Virus record (IMG/VR): IMGVR_UViG_3300030390_001841
Span: 1-32,295 of that record
Strand: one strand, 5' to 3'
Origin: a virus
Length of the DNA stretch: 32,295 bases
Shown here: in pieces, positions 6,072 through 14,304 of the stretch
Position numbering within the stretch: position 1 is the stretch's first letter
How the letters are laid out: each line of letters begins with the position of its first letter
Made by a program: the position numbers and the translations under genes
Notes under the pieces: generated by a model
Database searches by the model: none
Told to the model about the DNA's origin: nothing
What the model saw: only the letters and a program-made list of their open reading frames with translations

Positions 6072-6845
6072 ATGCTTAATTTTAAATCACATATAAACCA
6101 GCCTCTTAATGAAAGTGCTTTAACAGCTCTTCGTGTTGCAACAAAAGCTCATAAAGGTCAGTTTAGAAAAAGTGGTGGAGAATATATTGCTCATCCAAAA
6201 GAAGTTGCTCGATTCGTAAAACAATTTAAAAAGTCTAATAATCTAACAGCTATGATTCAAGCTGCATATTTACACGATACTCTTGAAGATACTGATACGA
6301 CTTATCAGGATTTAGTTAAACAGTTTGGTGCTCTTGTAGCTGATATGGTTCAAGAATTAACTACTGATAAAGCAGCATCTGATGCAATCGGTAAAGGTGA
6401 ATATATTGCAAACAAAATGGCTAAGATGTCGAGTTGGGCATTGGTTGTAAAGTTAGCAGATAGACTAGCAAACGTTCAAGATATCGATACTCGACCAGCA
6501 GACTTTCAAAAGAAATATGCAGCTCAGACTGTATTAGCTATTAATAGATTAAGAAAAGATCGTTATTTGAGCCAGACTCATAACAAAATTATTTCAGCAA
6601 TTGAAAAGAAAATTAAAGAATACATTCCGAAAAATGTTAAAGAAGATACTACTGAATTACATAAAAAATATCAAAATCACATTGATGCTGAAGAAAAACT
6701 CAGTGATCATAATTATGGTCCTAACAAAGCTAGAGCAACACGGACTGCTAATACATTAAGTAAAGCAATCAATAAACATCTTGGTCCTAATGCAACTATG
6801 CAAGATAAAATTAACCTTAGAACCCGATTACAGAACGAAAAATAG
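6072..6845 (+). CDS. Leader-bearing MESH1/SpoT-type HD hydrolase, 257 aa
   Basis: Residues 1-14 (MLNFKSHINQPLNE) are a CTS-like leader. From residue 15 the protein aligns with the HD hydrolase domain of SpoT and the stand-alone (p)ppGpp hydrolase MESH1: AHKGQFRKSGGEYIAHP with metal ligand His-41, AAYLHDTLEDTDTT with His-68/Asp-69 and the catalytic Glu-72/Asp-73 pair of HDxxED, FGALVADMVQELTTD, and VVKLADRLANVQD with metal ligand Asp-130. All four metal ligands are kept. The family hydrolyses the 3'-pyrophosphate of (p)ppGpp, though some relatives act on NADPH or related nucleotides. No synthetase domain follows. The C-terminal 80 residues are basic, helical and unrelated to SpoT. AGGAAA is 6 bases before the ATG. 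Confidence 0.85.
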   Translation: MLNFKSHINQPLNESALTALRVATKAHKGQFRKSGGEYIAHPKEVARFVKQFKKSNNLTAMIQAAYLHDTLEDTDTTYQDLVKQFGALVADMVQELTTDKAASDAIGKGEYIANKMAKMSSWALVVKLADRLANVQDIDTRPADFQKKYAAQTVLAINRLRKDRYLSQTHNKIISAIEKKIKEYIPKNVKEDTTELHKKYQNHIDAEEKLSDHNYGPNKARATRTANTLSKAINKHLGPNATMQDKINLRTRLQNEK

Positions 6846-6854
6846 GAAACTATT

Positions 6855-8081
6855 ATGCTTAGATTTGGAAATTATTTAACAGAACAAAAGAACACTCACA
6901 TGACCCATATTGAGGATCGTGTTCTTTATGGTGGTGTGAATGGAACTCGACAGGCAATATTCGCTTTAAGAGATTTAAGGGATATGTTAGGCGGTAAAAA
7001 AGACGGTAAAGTAAGTGTTAAATGGGATGGAGCTCCTGCCGTTTTTGCCGGTATTGATCCAAATGATGGAAAGTTTTTTGTAGCTAAAAAGGGTATTTTT
7101 AATAAAAACCCAATGGTGTATAAAACTGATGTTGAGATTGATGCTGATACTAAAGGTGATCTAAATGCTAAATTAAAAGAAGCTTTAAAGTATTTACCCA
7201 ACCTTGGAATTAAGGGCGTAATTCAAGGAGATTTTTTGTTTTCTAAATCTGACATTTATAATCAAACAATCAAGGGGCAAAAATACGTAATGTTCCATCC
7301 AAATACTATAGCATATGCCGTTCCTGCCGGCACTACAGCCGCAGCAGCAGTCAAAAGAGCTAAAATGGGCATTGTGTGGCATACTACATATACAGGCGAG
7401 TCTTTTGAGACGATGCGAGCTTCTTACGGAGTAGATGTTTCAAAATTGAGAAAAAGTCCCGATGTATGGTCACAAGATGCTATGCTAAGAGATTTGACAA
7501 GAGTTACTATGTCAGCTAAAGAAACCGAAGATGTAAATGAAAAATTATCTGAAATAGGATTTTTATTTAATCAAATTGGTGCATCTACATTAAAAACTCT
7601 TGAAGATAATAGAGATTTAGCTCAAACAATTGAGACATTTAATAATACATTTGTTCGTAAAGGTGAACAAGTAAAAGATACAGCTAAACATGTAAATGCA
7701 TTAATCAAATGGGTCAATGCCCGCTATCAAAAAGAAATTGATAAGCGTAAGACCGAAAAGGGTAAAAACGCCCAAATAATAAAACGCGATGAATTTTTAA
7801 AATTCTTTTCACCAAATAATAAACAAAATCTTAAAAAGATATTTGATCTTCAAAAGTTAATAATTGTTGTAAAATTAAAACTTATAAATATACTTAATAA
7901 GCTAAAGAGCATTGACACTTTCGTTAAGACGCCTAATGGATTTAAGGTTACTGGCGAAGAAGGATATGTTGCTATAGACAAATTAGGTGGTGATGCGGTA
8001 AAGATTGTTGACAGATTAGAATTCTCGTACAACAACTTTTCGCCAGATATTTTAAAAGGATGGGATAAACCAGGAAGATGA
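6855..8081 (+). CDS. Leader-bearing ligase-like nucleotidyltransferase, 408 aa
   Basis: A CTS-like leader (MLRFGNYLTEQK) precedes a covalent nucleotidyltransferase core. Motif I is KWDGA with the candidate adenylated Lys-56 and Asp-58/Gly-59. It is followed by a strand (AVFAGIDP), a motif III-like QGDFLFS (124-130), a middle region IVWHTTYTG, and near the C-terminus EEGYVAI (368-374; motif IV-like EG) and DAVKIVDR (380-387; motif V-like). The order and spacing resemble ATP-dependent RNA/DNA ligases and related phage proteins of unknown substrate. A long helical insert (about residues 230-330) separates the halves, so this is not a minimal ligase. There is no OB-fold that I can recognise. RNA or DNA ligation is the leading idea. 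Confidence 0.7.
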   Translation: MLRFGNYLTEQKNTHMTHIEDRVLYGGVNGTRQAIFALRDLRDMLGGKKDGKVSVKWDGAPAVFAGIDPNDGKFFVAKKGIFNKNPMVYKTDVEIDADTKGDLNAKLKEALKYLPNLGIKGVIQGDFLFSKSDIYNQTIKGQKYVMFHPNTIAYAVPAGTTAAAAVKRAKMGIVWHTTYTGESFETMRASYGVDVSKLRKSPDVWSQDAMLRDLTRVTMSAKETEDVNEKLSEIGFLFNQIGASTLKTLEDNRDLAQTIETFNNTFVRKGEQVKDTAKHVNALIKWVNARYQKEIDKRKTEKGKNAQIIKRDEFLKFFSPNNKQNLKKIFDLQKLIIVVKLKLINILNKLKSIDTFVKTPNGFKVTGEEGYVAIDKLGGDAVKIVDRLEFSYNNFSPDILKGWDKPGR

Positions 8082-8084
8082 AAA

Positions 8085-9863
8085 ATGGATAAAACATATA
8101 CAGAACTATTGCGCACACTTAATGAAAACTTTATTGCATTTGATTTAGAACACGAGGTTTTAACTCACTTTCAGACAAGGGCTGATGGAACGAAATGGAA
8201 AAATCATAAAAATGCGCCAGATTCTTACTATCTAGTAAAAACAAAACACCGGCTCCTTAAAGGTGACAGGGCATCTGAAGGATCTGATAGTTTGGCAAAA
8301 CATTTAGATAGTCAGCCATTTCCACACAAGGATGGACCACATTATTCTGTACATAAAGAATCTATTGACATAGGAAACGTGGCAAGAGGACTGGGTGTTA
8401 ATCCTGATGATGTGGCAAGAGGAATGGGTTTTAAAGAATCTGTTGATGAAACGTATCGAGGTTATAGCCAAGCAATTACTCAACCTCTGGCGCCACAAGA
8501 AGATCTTGACCGGTCTGAGGAAGTTAGAAACCATCACCTTGCTAAGCGGCATCATGAAAGACAGATGTCTAGAGATCCAGAAAATAAAAAATATCATCTA
8601 CAACAAGCATCTTTGCATTCTGCTGCCGAAGATGCCGGCGCTGAAGTCAGTCGTATTGCTCCTGGAAAGCTGCGAGATGCAGCAAATAGAGATTTTAAAG
8701 AAAAAAGTAAAAAAGCTCATGCTGGGACAGTTCAACACTTGGGTGCGTCTGTTAAAGTTAATGAAAAAGCACCAAAGATAGACGATGAAAAATATGAAAA
8801 GCATATGAATAGAAATAAGAAACCAGAAAAACCAATAAGTTCTACTAAAAAAGCATTATCAAATATTAGCAAACGGGCAGATAAAATGTCAAGAGAATCT
8901 GTTGAACTTGATGAAGATCATTGCTTGGTATGTAAAGATTGTGGTGACGAACTAAACAAACCAACAACTGATTGTAAAAATGATTGCAGTGATCCAAATG
9001 GTAGTCATTGGGTTAAAGAATACAATGAAGCAATGTCTTTCAAGGAGTACGCAGCACTTACTGAAAAAGAAGATGAAGTAAAAGATGGTGATGGTGTTAA
9101 TATTGTAAAAGATAGGGAATTTAAAGGCCCATCTATGAAGAAAGAGCCTGATAGCGGCAAAGGTATTACCTTTGCAAATATGAAAAAATCTAAGATAGCC
9201 AAAGAAGAAATGTCAGATGAAGTAAAAGCACGAGTCGCTTCATTACGTAATACTCCAAGTCAAATAGCGGCACGTAAAGCTGCAGCTAAAAATAAGATGG
9301 TGAGACCTGGAACTGAGGCTGATTTACCTAAAGATCATGATTGGAATGACAGAGATGCATATCCTAAGGAATCAACTGAAGTTGACGAATTAGCTCAAAT
9401 GGTTCCTAATAAATCTCAACTTAATAAAGATCAAGCTACAAAAATGAATAAACTTGACGACGAACTTAAAGCAATGAGAGCTCGTATGGCTGAAGAAACT
9501 CAAAATGAAGATTACGAATTGACTGAAGATGACTTACCAGAAGAATGGACTCCTATTATGCGTAGAGCTGCTGCAAGACGTATGAAAATCCTTGCTCCTC
9601 GTATTAAAATGGGTATTAAAAGATCTAAAAATAAAACAGCTACAAAAGAAAAATTGATGAGCCGTGCTGTTAAACAAGTTAAAGCAGCTCTAATTAAGAA
9701 ATTAACAAAGGGACAGGCTAAAACTGATTTGTCACCAGGACGTAGATTAGAAATGGAAAGACGAATTGCTAAGCTAGGACCGCGTATTAAACAGTTAGCA
9801 CAGAAAAAACTTCCGGGCGTTCGGAAAATGGAAGTCGACCGCCGAAGAAATAAGAATAAGTGA
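8085..9863 (+). CDS. Long internal-head-type protein with internal leader and basic tail, 592 aa
   Basis: The N-terminus MDKTYTELLRTLNE is CTS-like. The middle is low-complexity, His/Lys/Glu-rich and punctuated by ESVxxDE-type segments (KESVDET, RESVELDED, KESTEVDEL). Around residues 280-300 is a Cys cluster, CLVCKDCGDEL ... DCKNDC, which could bind zinc. A second CTS-like segment, MSFKEYAALTEKE, lies near residue 317, and the flanking sequence suggests that two leader proteins were fused. The C-terminal 110 residues are strongly basic and helical (EEWTPIMRRAAARRMKILAP onwards), suited to DNA contact. I recognise no enzyme domain. It is probably a processed head-interior protein, with several possible prohead protease sites. 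Confidence 0.6.
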   Translation: MDKTYTELLRTLNENFIAFDLEHEVLTHFQTRADGTKWKNHKNAPDSYYLVKTKHRLLKGDRASEGSDSLAKHLDSQPFPHKDGPHYSVHKESIDIGNVARGLGVNPDDVARGMGFKESVDETYRGYSQAITQPLAPQEDLDRSEEVRNHHLAKRHHERQMSRDPENKKYHLQQASLHSAAEDAGAEVSRIAPGKLRDAANRDFKEKSKKAHAGTVQHLGASVKVNEKAPKIDDEKYEKHMNRNKKPEKPISSTKKALSNISKRADKMSRESVELDEDHCLVCKDCGDELNKPTTDCKNDCSDPNGSHWVKEYNEAMSFKEYAALTEKEDEVKDGDGVNIVKDREFKGPSMKKEPDSGKGITFANMKKSKIAKEEMSDEVKARVASLRNTPSQIAARKAAAKNKMVRPGTEADLPKDHDWNDRDAYPKESTEVDELAQMVPNKSQLNKDQATKMNKLDDELKAMRARMAEETQNEDYELTEDDLPEEWTPIMRRAAARRMKILAPRIKMGIKRSKNKTATKEKLMSRAVKQVKAALIKKLTKGQAKTDLSPGRRLEMERRIAKLGPRIKQLAQKKLPGVRKMEVDRRRNKNK

Positions 9864-9870
9864 GTTATTA

Positions 9871-11574
9871 ATGATGATTAATTCTTTTAAGCAGTATATT
9901 GTTGAAGAGGCAAAGACACTTTATTTTACATTTGGTAGAATGAATCCTCCAACTATTGGTCATGAAAAACTGCTAGAGGTGCTTTCTTCTAAGTCAGGTA
10001 ATAATCCATATCGAATTTATCTTTCTCAAACAAATGATAAAAAGAAAAACCCATTACTATATAATGATAAAGTTAAATATGCTCGGAAAATGATGCCTAA
10101 GCATGCTCGTTATATTATGTTAAACAAAGATGTTAAAACAGTATTTGATGCAGCTAATGCTATTTACAATGAAGGATTTGTAAATGTAGTAATGGTAGTT
10201 GGATCAGATAGAATCACTGAGTTCAAATCTTTATTAACAAAGTATAATGGTAAAACAGGACAACGGTATGGTTTCTATAACTTTAGAACAATTGATGTAA
10301 TATCAGCCGGTGAAAGAGATCCTGACTCAGAAGGCGTCGATGGTATGTCTGCATCTAAAATGAGAGCTGCAGCAGGCGATAATGATTTTAATCAATTCAC
10401 AAAAGGCCTTCCAAAGAATTTTAGTAATAAAGATTCAAAGGACTTATTTAATGGCGTAAGATCTGGCATGGGTTTGAAAGAAGAAACTGAATTCTATAAG
10501 CATGTGCAATTAGAATCTGTAGGTGATATTCGAGAAAAATATATTCAAGGCGAGATTTATAATCTTGGTGAACGTTTACGCATTAAAGATACCGATGAAT
10601 TAGCAGAAGTCACATTTCGTGGGCCTAATTATTTAATTCTTGAGAAAGAAGATGGATCTATTGTAAGAAAGTGGATCGAGGCAGTTGAATCACTTGATGA
10701 AGCAGTTAAAAAGGTTGCTACGCCAAAGTGGAAAAAATCTGGTCCTAATGGAGAAAAAGAAATTACATTCTCTACTGGACGCCGATTCCAAATTGAGAAA
10801 CAATATGATCAAGATGATCGCCATAAAGGTGAATGGAAAGTTATGGAATGGAATACCCGCTCACGTGATTGGGATTGGCATGAGACATATAGCCCACAAT
10901 GGCATGCGAAAGCAAAAGTAATTGAACTAGGTAAATATGATTCTAAAGGCAAAAAAGTTACTGAATCTATCGAGTCGGTTAACGAAGATCCTACTCAGTT
11001 AGCACACGATGCTGTTACTTCAGCAGAAATGCTGAAAGGTCTTGGTATTTTAGGGACAGGAGCTGTAATAAAATACGGCATCACAGACCCTCTTACTAAA
11101 GTAATACATAAAAAAATTACCAACACCGTAGATAAATTTAAAGCAGACCGTAAAAGAAAAAGACCAGTAATTACTAAACCAATTCCTCGTGACATGAAGA
11201 CAGAAGATAGTAAGCTAGATAATTATAATAAGACTGGATGGGGAACTAAAGAAAGCACTAAAAAATGGGTAGATGCTACTCCGGGTCAAGTTATGCCAGA
11301 CGTTAAACCAACTCCAAAGTCTAAAACTAAAACAAGAAAACATCCAGGTAGTGATGTATCAGACGCCGGTGGTATGGGTGAGGGTGCTATGAAACGGTCA
11401 GGTCCAGATATGGACGGTTACGCACCAGGAGGTAATAAAGCCACTATTAGTTATGATAAAATTGACAAGGGTTTAAAGACATACAGAAAAAAACCAGATG
11501 ATTTAGTTACTAAAATTAAAATTGCTCGAAAGGGTGCCAAGCTAATTTTAGGAGATAAACGAGATGGAAAATAG
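9871..11574 (+). CDS. Leader-bearing HxGH nucleotidylyltransferase fused to internal-head region, 567 aa
   Basis: MINSFKQYIVEEA forms a CTS-like leader. Residues 16-170 are a Rossmann-type nucleotidylyltransferase: FTFGRMNPPTIGHEKLL carries the TIGH form of the (H/T)xGH motif (28-31), VVMVVGSDR is the central strand, and GMSASKMR (158-165) matches the ISSTxxR-like second nucleotide motif. This layout is typical of NMN adenylyltransferase (NadR/NadM), CoaD and cytidylyltransferases; NAD synthesis is the most likely but not certain role. From about residue 200 the chain becomes a mosaic with ESV/ESL-type spacers (LESVGDI, VESLDEA, IESVNED), an SH3-like WKVMEWNTRSRDWDW stretch, a short hydrophobic helix, and a Lys/Pro/Gly-rich tail. 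ATG 9874 is an alternative start. It overlaps the next gene by 11 bases. Confidence 0.72.
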   Translation: MMINSFKQYIVEEAKTLYFTFGRMNPPTIGHEKLLEVLSSKSGNNPYRIYLSQTNDKKKNPLLYNDKVKYARKMMPKHARYIMLNKDVKTVFDAANAIYNEGFVNVVMVVGSDRITEFKSLLTKYNGKTGQRYGFYNFRTIDVISAGERDPDSEGVDGMSASKMRAAAGDNDFNQFTKGLPKNFSNKDSKDLFNGVRSGMGLKEETEFYKHVQLESVGDIREKYIQGEIYNLGERLRIKDTDELAEVTFRGPNYLILEKEDGSIVRKWIEAVESLDEAVKKVATPKWKKSGPNGEKEITFSTGRRFQIEKQYDQDDRHKGEWKVMEWNTRSRDWDWHETYSPQWHAKAKVIELGKYDSKGKKVTESIESVNEDPTQLAHDAVTSAEMLKGLGILGTGAVIKYGITDPLTKVIHKKITNTVDKFKADRKRKRPVITKPIPRDMKTEDSKLDNYNKTGWGTKESTKKWVDATPGQVMPDVKPTPKSKTKTRKHPGSDVSDAGGMGEGAMKRSGPDMDGYAPGGNKATISYDKIDKGLKTYRKKPDDLVTKIKIARKGAKLILGDKRDGK

Positions 11575-13729
11575 TCCAAAGCCAAATGCGCCGTTAGCAC
11601 CTAAAACCTCAGAAATTGCTGCTCAGCCTTCCCCTGGTAATCCGGAAGTAGAAGCTCGTAAAAGAGCTGTACAGCAAGAAAAAGAAAAAAGATTACGCGA
11701 ACGTGAACAGCGTAAGCGGCAAAGAGAACAAGAGAAAAAACAACGGGCTCAAGCAAGAGAAAATGCAAAAGCTATGAGACAAGATCGGCGGGCGGCATCT
11801 CAACAAAGAGGCATCGATCGTTCTGCTGGAGCTGAACAAAAAAGAGCGGAGAGAAGTATGGCTGTAACCACTAGAGACGCTATACGAAGAAATAAATCTA
11901 AAACTGCTGCTGGGAAACAATTCTTTGGCAATAGATCTTCTTCTAATTTAGCTGTTAACTCATCAACGGAAATTAACTGTACTGATGATATGGTTGGTTT
12001 AAATGAGGATATGTATTTTAAAGTAAAAATTGAAGGCTTGCCTACGATGTATGTCAATTCCGCAAACCGTGAAGAATTAAGAAAAGATCTAGTTGGGCTT
12101 CTTCGAAATCCATCAAAAGCTGTTGGCAATATTAAAAGAGTTACGCCGGCCGAAGTTAAGAAAAGATTGCGGCTGCGATCACAGGGTAAAGAAGAGGAAG
12201 AAGAGATGGATGAATCTTATATAAAGTTTGATCACCCTAAAGTGGAAAAAATCAGTAAAGGTTTTGAGGGTCGTAAAGAAGCTGAGCGTCATAATGATCA
12301 CCTAGTGGGAAAGAAAAAAGCGTCAGGCAAAAGCTATGTTCTCAAACATAAAGACAATAAATTTTATGTTGTTGACATAAAAGAATCTGTAGAAATGAAT
12401 GAAGCTAGCAAAATTAGACCAAGCTTCTCAAGAGCGTATATTAGTAGAAAAAGAAAAGAACATGCGGAATTAAAGCGGCAACATGATCAAAATATTAGAA
12501 ATGAACTTGGTGTCAAGGAACAGGCTAACGAAAATTATTTAGACGAAGACATTCGTTCTATGTTAATTAACGAGGGTTATTCTGAAGAAGATATTCAATA
12601 TATTATTGACGAAGGTCTATGGGATAACATTAAAACTGGCGTCAAATCTGCAGCAGATAAAATTAAGAAAACTACTTCAAATATTCGTAGAAAAGTAATG
12701 AATCCTAACAAAGATAGTTTATTATCAAAAGCAAGAACTAAATTAGGTCTTAATGCAAAACCAAAACCAGTTGTAGCAAAACCAAAACCAGTTGTAGCAA
12801 AACCAAAACCTGCTACGACTGTGGTATCTTCAAAACCAGCGCCACGAAAACCCACATATCACAATAATAATAGAAAAGATAAAATTGCTAAAGGATCTAA
12901 TACTGGTGGAGTAGTTAACCGGAGTAGCAAAAATAAATCTGCTCATGTACCTCTTTCTACTGTAAATAAGCCAAAGCCTGCTGCTCCGGCACCAGTCGCT
13001 ACTAATAAACCAACTGCTACTTCTAATATAAGCCCCGCCGCTTTATCAATTGCTAAAAAATATGCTAAAACTGAAGATGTTATGACTTCTACTTCAGCTG
13101 ATAGTCAAGTTAAATTAAATCCAGAAACTGGAAAGTATGAAAAGAAAAGAATGAAACGTGGACAAATTAATGCTCAAACTGCAACTGAAGGCGTAATGTC
13201 AAAACTAAAAAATCATTATATGAATGAATCTAAAGCATATTATGCTCCTGATGCAGATGGTAAGAAGATGTCAAAATCTACAAAAGAGAAACGCGCTGCA
13301 CACTTTGCAAAAGGTTCTTATAAGCCAGCTCCTGGAGATGCTACGGCCAAGACAAAGCCGTCAAAGCATACTAAAAATGCTGATGAAATGGGCATGGGCC
13401 CAACTGATGAGGCCTGCTGGGATAGCCATAAGCAAGTTGGAATGAAGAAAAAAGGTAAGAAAATGGTTCCTAATTGTGTTCCAAAAAATGAATCATACAA
13501 TATAAATGAAAATAAAAAAGGTTTAGAAAATAAAGCTGAAAAGTCTGGTATGCCACTTGGTGTTTTAAAGCAAGTATATAACCGTGGTATGGCTGCTTGG
13601 AAAACTGGTCACAGACCAGGAACGACTCCAGAACAATGGGGTATGGCTCGTGTAAATTCATTTATTACTAAGTCTTCTGGTACTTGGGGTAAAGCCGATA
13701 AAGATTTGGCTGCAAAAGTCAAAAAATAA
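11564..13729 (+). CDS. Long basic modular virion protein (polyprotein-like), 721 aa
   Basis: Residues 1-105 are an extremely basic coiled-coil (EARKRAVQQEKEKRLRERE and following). A small alpha/beta module follows (YFKVKIEGLPTMYVN), then acidic spacers (MDESYIKFD, KESVEMNEA, NENYLDEDI). A UBA-like helix pair is at IRSMLINEGYSEEDIQYIIDEG. A triple KPKPVVA repeat, Pro/Ala-rich linkers and a CWDSHKQVGMKKKGKKMVPN module follow. The last 65 residues (LENKAEKSGMPLGVLKQVYN ... AWKTGHRPGTTPEQWGMARV ... TWGKADKDLA) form a module I recall from virion proteins of marine T4-like phages (probably DUF5824). There is no CTS-like N-terminus. Overall it looks like a beads-on-a-string internal or core protein that may be cut during head maturation. 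Confidence 0.6.
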   Translation: MENSPKPNAPLAPKTSEIAAQPSPGNPEVEARKRAVQQEKEKRLREREQRKRQREQEKKQRAQARENAKAMRQDRRAASQQRGIDRSAGAEQKRAERSMAVTTRDAIRRNKSKTAAGKQFFGNRSSSNLAVNSSTEINCTDDMVGLNEDMYFKVKIEGLPTMYVNSANREELRKDLVGLLRNPSKAVGNIKRVTPAEVKKRLRLRSQGKEEEEEMDESYIKFDHPKVEKISKGFEGRKEAERHNDHLVGKKKASGKSYVLKHKDNKFYVVDIKESVEMNEASKIRPSFSRAYISRKRKEHAELKRQHDQNIRNELGVKEQANENYLDEDIRSMLINEGYSEEDIQYIIDEGLWDNIKTGVKSAADKIKKTTSNIRRKVMNPNKDSLLSKARTKLGLNAKPKPVVAKPKPVVAKPKPATTVVSSKPAPRKPTYHNNNRKDKIAKGSNTGGVVNRSSKNKSAHVPLSTVNKPKPAAPAPVATNKPTATSNISPAALSIAKKYAKTEDVMTSTSADSQVKLNPETGKYEKKRMKRGQINAQTATEGVMSKLKNHYMNESKAYYAPDADGKKMSKSTKEKRAAHFAKGSYKPAPGDATAKTKPSKHTKNADEMGMGPTDEACWDSHKQVGMKKKGKKMVPNCVPKNESYNINENKKGLENKAEKSGMPLGVLKQVYNRGMAAWKTGHRPGTTPEQWGMARVNSFITKSSGTWGKADKDLAAKVKK
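12755..12814 (+). repeat. 21-bp in-frame tandem repeat encoding AKPKPVV
   Basis: The 21-base unit beginning GCAAAACCAAAACC is present twice perfectly (12755-12775, 12776-12796) and then partially from 12797. It encodes a Lys/Pro linker in the 721-aa protein. Units are contiguous with no spacers. Confidence 0.9.
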
Positions 13730-13798
13730 AACATAAGGAAAATTAAAATGTTTGCAAACGATGATAACGAAAAAAATATTCAAACTTACGCCGCTCTT
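13729..13798 (+). repeat. 70-bp leader cassette, copy 1
   Basis: This stretch is identical over 70 bases to 15024-15093. It covers the ribosome site (ATAAGGAAAATTAAA), the ATG, and the first 16-17 codons of two His-rich proteins. Similarity continues beyond, with a 9-base length difference. Confidence 0.9.
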
Positions 13799-14299
13799 TT
13801 GCAGGACATAAGAGAAGGTAAAGAAGGTATCGATGAAGCTACTTCTATCCACCTCCAGGAGGCAAAGAATGCAAAGAATTCTGTCCACGCGAGGGCGATG
13901 ATCCACCATGGTATCATCAGCGATATAAACGGCCGTTACGATGGGCATGAAGATGAAAATCGCGAAGGAAGTCATCTTCATAAAACTAGTAGTGAATTAG
14001 AACAATTAGCACACAATCATAAGAAACTGTCTGACATACATCATGCTCATGCAACTCTTCACTACATTGCTGGAAATCACGAAGCGGCTTCGGATCATGA
14101 GGAGATAGCGAACCAACATCGTAACGCTGCGCATGTTTCAAATCATCATCACATGCGCAATACGCCGGTCGCAAATCGTGAAACCCATGAAGGGTTTAGC
14201 CATTTTTCTGATCATATCAATGCTGACAGCGAAGATGCTTTAGAAGAACATCCAATTACGACTAAAATGTTAACTAAAATTCCAGCAGTTAAAAGATAA
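13748..14299 (+). CDS. His-rich internal-head-type protein, 183 aa (paralogue A)
   Basis: The N-terminus MFANDDNEKNIQTYAALLQD continues IREGKEGIDEA. It holds a CTS-like core (QTYAALLQDIRE) ten residues in. The rest is helical and extraordinarily His-rich (about 24 of 183 residues), with HHAHATLHYIAGNHEAASDH and a HHHM run. There is no enzyme motif. It is a paralogue of the protein at 15043: the leader is nearly identical, the central His helix is alike, and both end (E/K)HP[IL]T[TS]KM. The leader also recurs at 19502. The His-rich helix could bind metal, DNA phosphates at low pH, or simply pack in the head. It immediately precedes the ART-like gene. Confidence 0.65.
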   Translation: MFANDDNEKNIQTYAALLQDIREGKEGIDEATSIHLQEAKNAKNSVHARAMIHHGIISDINGRYDGHEDENREGSHLHKTSSELEQLAHNHKKLSDIHHAHATLHYIAGNHEAASDHEEIANQHRNAAHVSNHHHMRNTPVANRETHEGFSHFSDHINADSEDALEEHPITTKMLTKIPAVKR

Positions 14300-14304
14300 G
14301 GAAA

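Noticed and set aside
7883-7890. TATAAATA inside the ligase-like gene
   Set aside because: A perfect late-promoter match, but about 195 bases upstream of the next start and within coding sequence; expected by chance in AT-rich DNA.
12755-12814. Tandem 21-bp units considered as a CRISPR-like or iteron array
   Set aside because: Units are contiguous without spacers, in frame, and encode a Lys/Pro linker; this is a protein-level repeat.
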